Shown here one piece after another: positions 26,749 to 36,278 of a DNA stretch of 50,836 nucleotides. The notes under the pieces are model-generated. The model did no database searches. It was not told the DNA's origin and saw only the letters and a program-made list of their open reading frames with translations. The stretch's first letter is position 1. Each line of letters starts with the position of its first letter. A program made the translations under genes and the position numbers. The DNA comes from an uncultured Mucispirillum sp. (GTDB lineage: Bacteria; Chrysiogenota; Deferribacteres; Deferribacterales; Mucispirillaceae): NCBI GenBank assembly GCA_944324465.1, contig CALUWI010000016.1, positions 1 to 50,836 on the forward strand, written 5' to 3'.

Positions 26749-29012
26749 TTACTAGACAGATAACAATACAAGGAATTGTACAAGGTGTAGGTTTTAGACC
26801 TTTTATAAAAAATTTAGCAGATAGTATGCATATAAAAGGCTCTGTTATTAATACCAGCAGGGGTGTTATTATTAAAGCTAACCTGTGGGATGAAGAACTT
26901 GAAAAATTTATAAAAAAAATAAAAGAAAATGCACCAGCCTTATCTCATATAGTAAGTATTGATATAAAAGATATAGAGCATATAGATTATAATAATTTTA
27001 CTATAGAACACTCTAAAGATTTAGGGGGCATTACTCTTATACCGCCTGATATGGCAATATGTGATGAATGTAGAAGTGAAATATTAGATATAGGCGAAAG
27101 AAGATTTTTTTATCCATTTACAAACTGCACAAACTGCGGTCCTAGATATTCTATAATTGAAAAACTGCCTTATGACAGATGCAGCACCACTATGAAAGAT
27201 TTTAAAATGTGTAATGAGTGCTATGATGAATATACAGATACAAGCGACAGAAGATACCATGCTCAGCCTATAGCATGCACAGAGTGTGGTCCAAAAGTTA
27301 CACTTAATTTTAAAGGCAGAATTATTGAAAATCAGGAAGAAGCCTTTAAAAAAACAGCAGATTATATTGATAATGGCGGCATAGTGGCAGTTAAAGGATT
27401 AGGCGGCTATCATTTAATATGCAGTGCAGAGCAGGACAGTGCAGTATTAAAATTAAGAGAGCTTAAAAAACGAAGTACTAAACCTTTTGCAGTAATGGCA
27501 GAAAATATTCAGACTATTAAAAGATATGCAGTTGTCCCAAAAATAGTGGAAGATACTCTTATGCGGCCTGAATGTCCTATAGTTATTTTTGAATGGTTCA
27601 GGCGTCCTTTTTCTGACTATGTTTCCCCTGATTCTAATAAAATAGGTATAATGACAGCATACACTCCACTTCATGTTGTATTATTTCAGTATATGAAAAC
27701 AAAGTTTATAATAGCAACAAGCGGTAACCATAAAGATGAGCCTATTGCTAAAAATCAGGAAGAAGCAGAAAAAAACTTAAGTGAATTTACTGATGTTTTT
27801 CTGCATCATAACAGAGAAATTTTCCAGAGAGTAGATGACAGCGTATGTGCACTTGCTGATTACGGCTATATTCTTTTCAGACGGGCAAGAGGTTATGCTC
27901 CATACCCTGTTGCATTAAAAAGTGATAATCAGGAAGAAATATTTGCAGCTGGCGCAAACCTTAAAAGTTCTCTGCTTTTTTATAAATCAGGATTTGCATT
28001 TTTAAGCCAGTATATTGGCGATTTAGATAATATAGAAACAGAGCAGATGTATGAAGAAGTACATAATAATATGAAATCACTTTTTAATATTAACCCTGTT
28101 ACTGCAGTAGTTGATTACCACAGCCAGTACCGCTCCACACTTTTTGCAGAAAATAAATATAAAAATATATATAAAGTGCAGCATCATACAGCACATTTTG
28201 CATCATGTCTTGCAGAAAACTCATATTATGATAATGCCATAGGCATAGTAATGGACGGCTTTGGCTTAGGTGCAGATAATAAAGCCTGGGGCGGAGAAAT
28301 ATTTATTAAGGAAAGTAATCAAGTTACAAGATATGCCCATATAGAAAACTATATTCAGCCGGGGCTTGATTCTGCAGCTAAAAACCCAGTGAGAATGGTA
28401 ATATCTTACCTTTATACTGAAAACCTGCTGGATAAAGTAAAGGATAAGTTTATTTTAGAAGGATATACAACAGAGCAGGAAATATCTCTTATAAAAATGG
28501 CGGTGGATAATAAACTGAACTCTGTAGAAACAAGTGCAGCAGGCAGACTTTTTGAAAGTGCAGGCTCGCTGGCTTTACTTAAACGCTCAAATGAATATGA
28601 AGGCGAACTTGCCATTCTTTTTGAGAATGCAGCATTTAAAGAATGTAATGAAAGTTATAATTTTATATATGAAGATAATAAAATAAAACTTTCAAAAGTA
28701 TTTAATGAAATGGTAGATGATATATTAAATAATCAGGATATAAAAATTATATCATCTAAATTTCATAACGGATTTGCAAAAGTTATATATAATATTTGTA
28801 TAGATATAAGGGATAAATTTGGCATTTCAACTGCTGCATTATCTGGCGGTGTTATGCAGAATATCTTTTTAAGCAGTAAAATATATAATATGCTGACATC
28901 CTGCGGCTTTAAAGTGCTTACCCATAAAAAAGTGCCTGCAAATGATGCAGGGATTGCATTAGGTCAGTTATACTGTTATCTAAATAATATTACATTAAAA
29001 AGTGAAGCATAA
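26745..29012 (+). CDS. hypF: [NiFe]-hydrogenase maturation carbamoyltransferase HypF
   Basis: Makes the thiocarbamoyl precursor of the CN ligands of [NiFe]-hydrogenase, with HypE. Domain order is complete: acylphosphatase (GIVQGVGFRPFI), two zinc-finger motifs (CDECRSEI with CTNCGPRY, and CNECYDEY with CTECGPKV), YrdC-like (residues about 200-380), and a Kae1-like C-terminal domain with HHTAHFAS, VMDGFGLG and ALSGGVMQN. Its 755 residues match the family. I start at ATG 26745, which overlaps the trkH stop as ATGA, rather than at 26730. No other hyp or hydrogenase gene is in the window. It implies that a [NiFe]-hydrogenase exists elsewhere in the genome. Confidence 0.94.
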   Translation: MITRQITIQGIVQGVGFRPFIKNLADSMHIKGSVINTSRGVIIKANLWDEELEKFIKKIKENAPALSHIVSIDIKDIEHIDYNNFTIEHSKDLGGITLIPPDMAICDECRSEILDIGERRFFYPFTNCTNCGPRYSIIEKLPYDRCSTTMKDFKMCNECYDEYTDTSDRRYHAQPIACTECGPKVTLNFKGRIIENQEEAFKKTADYIDNGGIVAVKGLGGYHLICSAEQDSAVLKLRELKKRSTKPFAVMAENIQTIKRYAVVPKIVEDTLMRPECPIVIFEWFRRPFSDYVSPDSNKIGIMTAYTPLHVVLFQYMKTKFIIATSGNHKDEPIAKNQEEAEKNLSEFTDVFLHHNREIFQRVDDSVCALADYGYILFRRARGYAPYPVALKSDNQEEIFAAGANLKSSLLFYKSGFAFLSQYIGDLDNIETEQMYEEVHNNMKSLFNINPVTAVVDYHSQYRSTLFAENKYKNIYKVQHHTAHFASCLAENSYYDNAIGIVMDGFGLGADNKAWGGEIFIKESNQVTRYAHIENYIQPGLDSAAKNPVRMVISYLYTENLLDKVKDKFILEGYTTEQEISLIKMAVDNKLNSVETSAAGRLFESAGSLALLKRSNEYEGELAILFENAAFKECNESYNFIYEDNKIKLSKVFNEMVDDILNNQDIKIISSKFHNGFAKVIYNICIDIRDKFGISTAALSGGVMQNIFLSSKIYNMLTSCGFKVLTHKKVPANDAGIALGQLYCYLNNITLKSEA

Positions 29013-29131
29013 TTTTATTTAAACTTTATTAGTATTATTTTCAGCTTCTTTATCAGAAAATCACTGCATATATATTAATATTTTCATCTTAAGTAAATAT
29101 ATTTAAGTAATCATACATACTTAATTTTTTT

Positions 29132-29167
29132 AAAACAGTTCATAAATATGTTATAAAAAACTGTTTT
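29132..29167 (+). terminator. Possible terminator after hypF
   Basis: AAAACAGTT (29132-29140) pairs with AACTGTTTT (29159-29167), followed by TGTT. The loop is long (18 bases) and the stem AT-rich, so it may be weak. Confidence 0.45.
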
Positions 29168-29674
29168 TGTTCAAAAATATTTATGTGTATTTACATATAT
29201 ATTATGAAAAGTAAATAATATATTGATATATAATGTAAAACTATCTATTTTAAAACACATATTTTATATATAAATGATGAACAAAATATAATTTTATTAT
29301 TTATCAATAATTTATGCTGTAAAATATACAGAAAAAAGAGTGATTTCTAATTTTGTGTATAATTATAAATGAGTATTTTGGTATGATTATGAAAATTGTG
29401 CTTGCAACTTATTAATAAATAAGGTATAAAAACATTAAGAGTTACATTATTAGACCTGCTGATAAGGGACTGATATTTTTAAAAATTCTTAAAATTTCTC
29501 TATTATATTAAATATATTTCTATGATATTTTCTTACTCAGTATGACATATTTGCAGTATTTATGATTAGTTAAGGGTGGTACAAGCTGATTATATAAGTA
29601 ATGACCTTAAAATTTAATTATATAATAAATTCTATTTTATTTAACTTTACATTTTTATTTTTTTACTAAACTAC

Positions 29675-29702
29675 TTGTTAAATTTTTCCGATATGGTATA
29701 AT
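29675..29702 (+). promoter_or_regulatory. Promoter with extended -10 for the DUF4340 gene
   Basis: TTGTTA (29675-29680), 16 bases, then TATAAT (29697-29702), preceded by TGG as an extended -10. Transcription would start about 15 bases before the Shine-Dalgarno at 29715-29720. Confidence 0.6.
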
Positions 29703-29725
29703 ATCACAAAATTAAGGAGGATATT

Positions 29726-30589
29726 ATGCTGTGGGCTAATGTTGGAATTATTGTTTTAGTTTTAATTTTAGCAAGTATATATTTTCTCCCATACAGAAGG
29801 CTTAAAGGAAAAGTTTTTAAAAAACTTTTACCAGACCCGTCAGGTATTACTGCCATGGAATACAAAACATCGGCATACAGCCTGCAGTTAGAAAAACGGA
29901 GCGGCGTATGGTATGTAATAGATTCTGACTGGGAAGCGGATAAATCAAAAGTTACAAAACTTTTAAACAGACTGCGTGATTTAAATGTGGATGAAAGAGT
30001 TACAGGCTCGCAGGACGATCCAGAATTCAGCATAGGCAGTAATGGGTACTTAATATTAGATTATGCAGGCAAAATTACTACTATCGCTATAGGAAACAGG
30101 GTAGAGCATGATGAAGATTATGTTTACATTACAAAATCTGGGGACCCTGATATATTAGTTGTTCATTCTGGTGCATTAAGTCTGCTGCCAAAAGATGTTA
30201 CAAGTTTTTCTGATACTGTTATTTTTGAAGCATACTATCCACAGATAAAAAGTATGGAAGCGAGCTTAGGTAACGATTATTTTACACTGCACCGCACAGA
30301 CGATGGCTGGATGATGGATGGTAAAACTCTTATAAAAGAAGAAAAAGCACAGCAGTTTATAGAAACACTTCTTGCAGCAGAGGCCTTAGGCTTTGTAGAA
30401 GATGATAGTATAAAACTGCCACAAAGACCTACAGCCACTATTACAATGAAAGTAAACAGGCGTGGTGTTACCAGGTATTTTTTTGCAATACCAAGCCTGC
30501 AGGATAAATTTTTAATGCCATTAAAGGGCAGAATTTTATATGTAGAAAAAGATGTGGTAAAACAAATTTTTGCTTTTACTGGCAGATAA
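29726..30589 (+). CDS. DUF4340 family membrane-anchored protein
   Basis: A 287-residue protein with one N-terminal membrane helix (about 5-22) and a periplasmic domain made of repeated beta-alpha units, as in the DUF4340 family (YSLQLEKRSGVWYV, then YFTLHRTDDGWMMDG). Family members often neighbour GldG-type ABC transporter genes; here it stands alone between its own promoter and a terminator. AAGGAGG gives a strong ribosome-binding site. Function is unknown. Confidence 0.72.
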   Translation: MLWANVGIIVLVLILASIYFLPYRRLKGKVFKKLLPDPSGITAMEYKTSAYSLQLEKRSGVWYVIDSDWEADKSKVTKLLNRLRDLNVDERVTGSQDDPEFSIGSNGYLILDYAGKITTIAIGNRVEHDEDYVYITKSGDPDILVVHSGALSLLPKDVTSFSDTVIFEAYYPQIKSMEASLGNDYFTLHRTDDGWMMDGKTLIKEEKAQQFIETLLAAEALGFVEDDSIKLPQRPTATITMKVNRRGVTRYFFAIPSLQDKFLMPLKGRILYVEKDVVKQIFAFTGR

Positions 30590-30610
30590 ACATATTTTAT
30601 TTCATAAATC

Positions 30611-30644
30611 AGCCTTGCAGCATACAAAAATTATCTGCAGGGCT
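30611..30644 (+). terminator. Terminator after the DUF4340 gene
   Basis: AGCCTTGCAG (30611-30620) pairs with CTGCAGGGCT (30635-30644) over 10 bp with one GU pair, followed by TTTTT. Confidence 0.85.
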
Positions 30645-30825
30645 TTTTTATATACTTTTTTCAGCAAAATAATATTATAACTATTTTCTTAAATATCAAT
30701 AAGTTATATCCCATATTCAAAAAAAAGACCTGGTAAATATTAATAACTCTTTATTTTCTTGTAAAATGTTATTATAATCATTTCATATTTTTTATAATAC
30801 TACTTATATGTATTTGGAGGATAAA

Positions 30826-31821
30826 TTGAATAATAAAGTAGCGGTAATAGGCGGCGGCAGTTTTGGAACAGCTTTAGCAACACTTGCTGCATCAGATGGC
30901 AGAGAAGTAGTAATGTATGTTAGAGAAGATGAGATAATAAAAGCTATAAATGAAGCTCATGTAAACCCAGTATTTTTACCTGATTTATTACTTCCTAAAA
31001 ATGTATCAGCAAAACCAATGGATGATATAGAAAACTGTGATGCAGAATATATTATATGGTCAGTACCTTCTCAGTTTACAAGAAGTATGGCTAAAACTTA
31101 TGCAAAAAGCCTGACAGGTAAAAATATTCTGCTTGCTACAAAAGGTGTAGAAATTTCAACAGGTCAGCTTATGCTTTCAGTTATATCTAGCGAAGTTGTG
31201 GCAAAATATTCTGTACTTTCTGGGCCTTCTTTTGCAAAAGAACTTGCACAAAGAAAGCCTACTTCAGTATCTATTGCATCATATTCTGCATCTTTAGCTA
31301 AATGGTGGCAGGAAACTTTATCATGCGAATATTTTAGAGTTTATACTACTGATGATATGATAGGTCTTGAAGTTGGCGGTGCAGTTAAAAATGTAATAGC
31401 TATTGCAACAGGCTTAAGCGATGGTATGGGGCTTGATAATAATGCAAGAGCAGCATTAATTACAAGAGGACTGGCAGAAATTACACGCTTTGGTCTTGCT
31501 TACGGTGCTAAAAGAGAAACTTTTGTAGGACTTTCCGGGCTTGGTGATTTAGTATTAACATGCACTGGGGAACAGTCAAGAAATTACAGTGTTGGTAAAC
31601 TTTTAGCACAAGGTAAAGATATTGATGAAATAACCCACTCTATGAAAATGGTGGCAGAAGGTGTGCCTACTGCAAAAGCTGTATATTTAGCAGCACAGGA
31701 AAGGGGTGTGCAGATGCCAATATGTACAGAAGTGTATAAAATAATATATGAAAGAAAAAATCCTAAAGATTCTGTAAAAGATTTAATGACAAGACCATTA
31801 ACTGTGGAAATGCCATATTAA
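30826..31821 (+). CDS. gpsA: Glycerol-3-phosphate dehydrogenase [NAD(P)+]
   Basis: Reduces dihydroxyacetone phosphate to sn-glycerol-3-phosphate for phospholipid synthesis. The N terminus NKVAVIGGGSFGTALA is the nucleotide-binding GxGxxG motif, SVPSQFTR and LSGPSFAKEL are typical, and GAVKNVIAIATG holds the catalytic Lys. An ATG at 30808 is in frame, but GGAGG (30816-30820) lies between it and TTG at 30826, 5 bases before that TTG. The TTG is therefore the true start (331 residues). It is followed by ilvE after 33 bases. Confidence 0.93.
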   Translation: MNNKVAVIGGGSFGTALATLAASDGREVVMYVREDEIIKAINEAHVNPVFLPDLLLPKNVSAKPMDDIENCDAEYIIWSVPSQFTRSMAKTYAKSLTGKNILLATKGVEISTGQLMLSVISSEVVAKYSVLSGPSFAKELAQRKPTSVSIASYSASLAKWWQETLSCEYFRVYTTDDMIGLEVGGAVKNVIAIATGLSDGMGLDNNARAALITRGLAEITRFGLAYGAKRETFVGLSGLGDLVLTCTGEQSRNYSVGKLLAQGKDIDEITHSMKMVAEGVPTAKAVYLAAQERGVQMPICTEVYKIIYERKNPKDSVKDLMTRPLTVEMPY

Positions 31822-31854
31822 GATAATTAATAATAAAGACAAAAGGAGAAAACT

Positions 31855-32781
31855 ATGTCAGCTGTAAGTAATGATAGTAAAATTTGGATGAATGGGAAAT
31901 TAGTAGCAAAAGATGATGCAAAAGTATCTGTATTAACTCACACACTTCACTATGGTGTAGGTGTGTTTGAAGGTATCCGCTGCTACAAAACAGAAAATGG
32001 TTCAGCAGTATTCCGCTTAAAAGAGCATATGCAAAGACTTCTTGATTCTGCACGCATTTTTATGATTGACCCAGGATATTCTCTTGATGATTTATGCAAA
32101 GCAACAGTTGAAACAGTTAAAGCAAATAACTTAGAAGAATGTTATATCCGCCCAATTATTTATCTTGGCGATGGGGGGCTCGGTATTAAAATAGATGAAA
32201 AATACCCTGTTGAAACAGCTATTGCTGCTTGGAACTGGGGTGCTTATCTTGGCGAAGAAGGACTTGCAAAAGGTATTAAAGTATGCACTTCTTCTTTTAA
32301 CAGATTCCATGTAAACTCAACTGCTACACGCTCTAAAACATGCGGTAACTATGTTGCAAGTGTTTTAGCAAAAAGAGAAGCAATAATCAGCGGATATGAT
32401 GAAGCATTATTTTTAGATACAGAAGGTTATGTGGCAGAAGGCAGTGGCGAAAATGTATTTGTTGTTAAAAATGGCAGACTTATTACTACTCCAATGACTT
32501 CTATTTTAAGAGGTATTACAAGAGATTCTATTATTACTCTTGCCCGCGATTTAGGCTATGAAGTAGTAGAGCAAAGATTTACTAAAGATGATTTCTACCT
32601 GGCAGATGAAGCATTTTTCACAGGTACAGCAGCAGAAGTTACACCTATCAGCCAGCTTGATGGCAGAAAAATAGGCACTGGTGTTAGAGGGGAAATCACT
32701 GGTAAATTGCAATCTGCATTCTTTGACATAGTTAAAGGCAAAAATAAAAAATATACTGACTGGTTATATCCTGTAAAATAA
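31855..32781 (+). CDS. ilvE: Branched-chain amino acid aminotransferase
   Basis: PLP-dependent class IV aminotransferase (308 residues) for the last step of Leu, Ile and Val synthesis. HYGVGVFEGIRCY is the family signature, the PLP Lys lies in SKTCGNYV, and EGSGENVFVV and TSILRGITRDSI are conserved. AAGGAG precedes the ATG. polA follows after 3 bases. Confidence 0.92.
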   Translation: MSAVSNDSKIWMNGKLVAKDDAKVSVLTHTLHYGVGVFEGIRCYKTENGSAVFRLKEHMQRLLDSARIFMIDPGYSLDDLCKATVETVKANNLEECYIRPIIYLGDGGLGIKIDEKYPVETAIAAWNWGAYLGEEGLAKGIKVCTSSFNRFHVNSTATRSKTCGNYVASVLAKREAIISGYDEALFLDTEGYVAEGSGENVFVVKNGRLITTPMTSILRGITRDSIITLARDLGYEVVEQRFTKDDFYLADEAFFTGTAAEVTPISQLDGRKIGTGVRGEITGKLQSAFFDIVKGKNKKYTDWLYPVK

Positions 32782-32784
32782 TAT

Positions 32785-35181
32785 ATGGCAGAAAATTTTA
32801 ATAAAGATAGAGTTACCGTTTTAATAGACGGTAACTCTGTAATATACAGAGCTTTTTATAATGTTCCCCCATTAACAGCTAACGGTGTGCCAACAGGTGT
32901 TATTCATGTATTTTTATCTGTTTTAGAAAAGTTAAGAAAAAATCCTGAAATTTCAGATATTATTATTATATTTGATGCAAAAGGCAAAAACCGCCGTCAT
33001 GAAATGTTTGAAAGCTATAAGGCTACAAGGCAGGCAATGCCTGAAGATTTAATTACTCAGTTAAATATATTAAAAGAAATGCTTCCCTATACTGGATATC
33101 CTATATACTGCATTGAAGGATATGAAGCTGATGATGTTATAAATACATTATCTCAGACTATTAATAACAGAGTATGGATAGTCACTAAAGATAAAGATTT
33201 ACATCAGCTTGTAAATGATAAAGTGCAGATATATGATTATCAAAAAGATGAAGTAATAGATAGAGAAAAGGTTTATGAAAAATTTGGCTTATATCCTGAA
33301 TCTATTCCAGATATGCTTGCATTAATGGGAGATACCAGTGATAATATTCCAGGTATTGCTGGTATTGGACCAAAAACGGCTAAAACTCTGCTTGATGAAT
33401 ATAAAAACTTAGATAATATTTTTGAAAATGCTGAAAATTTAAAAGGCAAAACAAAAGAAAAAATTATACAGGGAAAAGATAGTGCATACCTTAGCCGTGA
33501 ACTTGTAAAACTTTTCTTTATTGAGGATATGAAACCATCTCATATAGAAAGAGATGAAGAAAAACTTAAATATTACTATGAACTTTACCAGTTAAAGCAG
33601 CAGCTTGCATCATTAAATACTGCAGTACAGGAAACAGCATCTGCAGCATTAGAATATAAGCCTGTAAATAATGCAGTGATTATGGCTTACTTAAATGATA
33701 AAATATATGCAGTAGATGAAACATCATATTATGAATACTCTGAAAGTGAGCCTGTATATTATTACGATATAAAATCCCTTATTAAAAAAGGCATAAATAT
33801 TCCAGAAAATGCATTTGATATTCTGCTGGCTGATTATCTTATGGACCCTGATGCTGGCGGTATCAGACAGTTAAAAGATGAAAGTGAAGGGGAATTTTTC
33901 AGCAAACTCTATAAAAAAAGCAAAGATTTATATGATAAATTAAAAGAAAATGCTCTTGATAAACTTTATTATGAAATGGAGCTGCCAGTTGCACGCATTT
34001 TAGCTGAAATGGAGCAGACTGGTATTATGATTAATGAAAAAAATATTAAATCAGTTGCAGAAAAATTAAAAACCTTTATAGATTTAGAATATAATAAAAT
34101 AAAAGATATGGCAGGCTCTGAATTAAACCCTAACTCTCCAAAACAGTTATCTGCATATCTTTATGATAAATTAGGCTTAAAAGGTGCTAAAAAGAATAAA
34201 AGCGGCTATTCTACAGATGAAGACACTTTAAAAGATTTAAGAATAAGTTATCCAGAATATGACAGCCTGATTTCATCAATATTAAAATACAGAGAAATAA
34301 ACAAGCTCTATTCTACATATACTCTTAACATGCTGGAATATGCAAAAGAGGGCAGAATACATACAGAATTTAAGCAGACAGGTACAGCAACAGGCAGGCT
34401 TTCTTCAAGCAACCCTAATATGCAGAATATACCGCAGAAAGGTGAATATGCTGAAATCTTAAGAAGTTCATTTGTTGCAAAAACTGGTTATAAGCTGGTA
34501 TCTCTTGACTATTCTCAGATAGAATTAAGAATACTTGCTCATTTATCAGAAGATGAAAATTTAATAAAAGCATTTAATGAAAACCAAGATATTCATACAA
34601 TGACAGCTTTAAATATATTTCATTTATCATCTGCTGATGAAGTAACCCACGATATAAGGCGTATAGCAAAAGCTGTAAACTTTGGCATACTTTATGGGCT
34701 TTCTTCCTTTGGACTTTCAAGAGATACAAAAGTAACAAGAAAAGAAGCTCAAAGTTTTATTGAAGGATATTTCGCTCTTTATCCAAAAGTAAAAATATTT
34801 ATAGATGAAATAATTAAGCAGACAAGAGAAAAAGGTTACTGCAGCACTATTTTAGGCAGGAAAAGAAATATCCATGATATAATGAGCCGTAATGCAAATA
34901 TCCGCACTCGTGCTGAAAGAATGGCTGTAAATGCTCCAATACAAGGCAGTGCAGCAGATATAATAAAACTTGCAATGATTAAGTGTGATAAATATATTAA
35001 AGAAAACAGTATAGATGCAAAATGTATTCTGCAAATCCATGATGAACTGATTTTTGAAGTAAATGAAAATATTGTATCAGAATTTACTGATATTATGAAA
35101 AATATTATGGAAAGTGCAGTATCCTTATCAGTTCCGCTTTTAGTAAATGCAGAAACTGGTGATAACTGGGGACAGTTATAA
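32785..35181 (+). CDS. polA: DNA polymerase I, proofreading domain degenerate
   Basis: Repair polymerase of 798 residues. The 5'-3' exonuclease domain (1-280) keeps LIDGNS, YEADDVI, TKDKDLHQL and GDTSDNIPGI. The polymerase domain keeps motif A (SLDYSQIELR), motif B (RRIAKAVNFGILYG) and motif C (QIHDELIFEV). The middle 3'-5' exonuclease region (about 290-400) is short. The Asp-x-Glu of Exo I is absent and the Exo III Tyr-Asp motif cannot be found, so proofreading is probably lost, as in Bacillus and Thermus PolA. No clear Shine-Dalgarno precedes the ATG 3 bases after ilvE, so translation may depend on coupling. Confidence 0.94.
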   Translation: MAENFNKDRVTVLIDGNSVIYRAFYNVPPLTANGVPTGVIHVFLSVLEKLRKNPEISDIIIIFDAKGKNRRHEMFESYKATRQAMPEDLITQLNILKEMLPYTGYPIYCIEGYEADDVINTLSQTINNRVWIVTKDKDLHQLVNDKVQIYDYQKDEVIDREKVYEKFGLYPESIPDMLALMGDTSDNIPGIAGIGPKTAKTLLDEYKNLDNIFENAENLKGKTKEKIIQGKDSAYLSRELVKLFFIEDMKPSHIERDEEKLKYYYELYQLKQQLASLNTAVQETASAALEYKPVNNAVIMAYLNDKIYAVDETSYYEYSESEPVYYYDIKSLIKKGINIPENAFDILLADYLMDPDAGGIRQLKDESEGEFFSKLYKKSKDLYDKLKENALDKLYYEMELPVARILAEMEQTGIMINEKNIKSVAEKLKTFIDLEYNKIKDMAGSELNPNSPKQLSAYLYDKLGLKGAKKNKSGYSTDEDTLKDLRISYPEYDSLISSILKYREINKLYSTYTLNMLEYAKEGRIHTEFKQTGTATGRLSSSNPNMQNIPQKGEYAEILRSSFVAKTGYKLVSLDYSQIELRILAHLSEDENLIKAFNENQDIHTMTALNIFHLSSADEVTHDIRRIAKAVNFGILYGLSSFGLSRDTKVTRKEAQSFIEGYFALYPKVKIFIDEIIKQTREKGYCSTILGRKRNIHDIMSRNANIRTRAERMAVNAPIQGSAADIIKLAMIKCDKYIKENSIDAKCILQIHDELIFEVNENIVSEFTDIMKNIMESAVSLSVPLLVNAETGDNWGQL

Positions 35182-35200
35182 AATTATTTGGGAGCATTAA

Positions 35201-36277
35201 ATGTCAAACATCAGCAACCTGTTAAAAGAAAATTATGACCTTAAAAATGAGCTTGAAAGTATGGTTATGCGTGTGAAAGAAAACGAGGCTAAGCATAACG
35301 GTTTTAAAGTTGTTCAATTTTCTATGCTTTTAAGTGATAATTTAGATGAAATAGACAATAAACCTATGCACTATATTGAAGAAATCTTTGATATTGAAAG
35401 AGCAGTTCTTTTTATTAAAAAAGATTCTATGGCTGTGGCTCAGAATTATGCAAATAAAGGTGTAAGAGTGCGTTTAGTTGACAGCGATGCTTTTTCATAT
35501 ACATTTTTAGGCACAGATACCCGTTCTGGTACAGATAAGTCTGTTATCCATAAAGATTTTCAGCTTATGCCTTCAGATGTAAACTACTCTTATGTGCTTG
35601 CACCAATTACTGATAACGGCAGAATAGTTGCTGCTCTTGGGTTTTATTCACAGGATAAAAACAGATTTTCCAGTGAATATAATTTTGATTTTGTAGAGGA
35701 ATTTGCATTAATTGCATCTATTGCTCTTAAAAAGCTGGATAATGCTTTTTTACTGGAAATGCAGGCAAATACTGACTATTTAACTGGTCTGCCTAATAAG
35801 TTTATATTTGACTTAACAGGCAAATCAAGTTTTGAAGAATTTAAGAAAAACGGCAGAAACTTTACTTTTATTATGTTTGATTTAAATAACTATAAATATA
35901 TTAATGATAAGTTTGGTCATTTAGCAGGGGATGAGATATTAAAAATGATATCCTATGCTATGCGGAGCCAGACAGGCGATTATGATATACTTGGCAGATT
36001 TGGCGGTGATGAGTTTTATCTTTTTACTGAAATCACTGATAAAAATGCACTGCATGATTATATAGTAAAAATGCAGAATGCTGTTGAAGAAATAGTTTTT
36101 GAAGAAGATGAAAATATGATATTTGGTTTCAGCGGCGGTGTTGTTACAGCAAACGAAAGAGATTTTACAAGTTTTGAAGATATTGTCCGCCTTGCAGATA
36201 CAAGGCTTTATGAGGCAAAAACTCATACTAAAAAAGAAAATGGTGTATCTATAGATTGTGTTATTGTGGGGATATAG
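35201..36277 (+). CDS. GAF-GGDEF diguanylate cyclase
   Basis: Cytoplasmic 358-residue protein with an N-terminal GAF-like sensor (about 45-180) and a C-terminal GGDEF domain. The active-site motif is intact (GRFGGDEF), and DYLTGLPN and FDLNNYKYINDKFGH are as in active cyclases, so it should make cyclic di-GMP. The inhibitory I-site, RxxD five residues before GGDEF, reads GDYD, so product inhibition is likely absent. GGGAG precedes the ATG. hisD starts 1 base after its stop codon. Confidence 0.88.
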   Translation: MSNISNLLKENYDLKNELESMVMRVKENEAKHNGFKVVQFSMLLSDNLDEIDNKPMHYIEEIFDIERAVLFIKKDSMAVAQNYANKGVRVRLVDSDAFSYTFLGTDTRSGTDKSVIHKDFQLMPSDVNYSYVLAPITDNGRIVAALGFYSQDKNRFSSEYNFDFVEEFALIASIALKKLDNAFLLEMQANTDYLTGLPNKFIFDLTGKSSFEEFKKNGRNFTFIMFDLNNYKYINDKFGHLAGDEILKMISYAMRSQTGDYDILGRFGGDEFYLFTEITDKNALHDYIVKMQNAVEEIVFEEDENMIFGFSGGVVTANERDFTSFEDIVRLADTRLYEAKTHTKKENGVSIDCVIVGI

Positions 36278-36278
36278 T

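Larger units (their letters stand above)
29013..29725. other. Intergenic stretch of 713 bases
   Basis: AT-rich with no open frame that looks coding. It holds a possible terminator after hypF (29132-29167) and the promoter of the next gene at its right end. I see nothing else I can name. Confidence 0.7.

Noticed and set aside
29667-29694. Sigma-28-like TAAA-16-TCCGATAT before the DUF4340 gene
   Set aside because: Only 6 of 8 in the -10, and it overlaps a much better sigma-70 promoter (TTGTTA-16-TGG-TATAAT).
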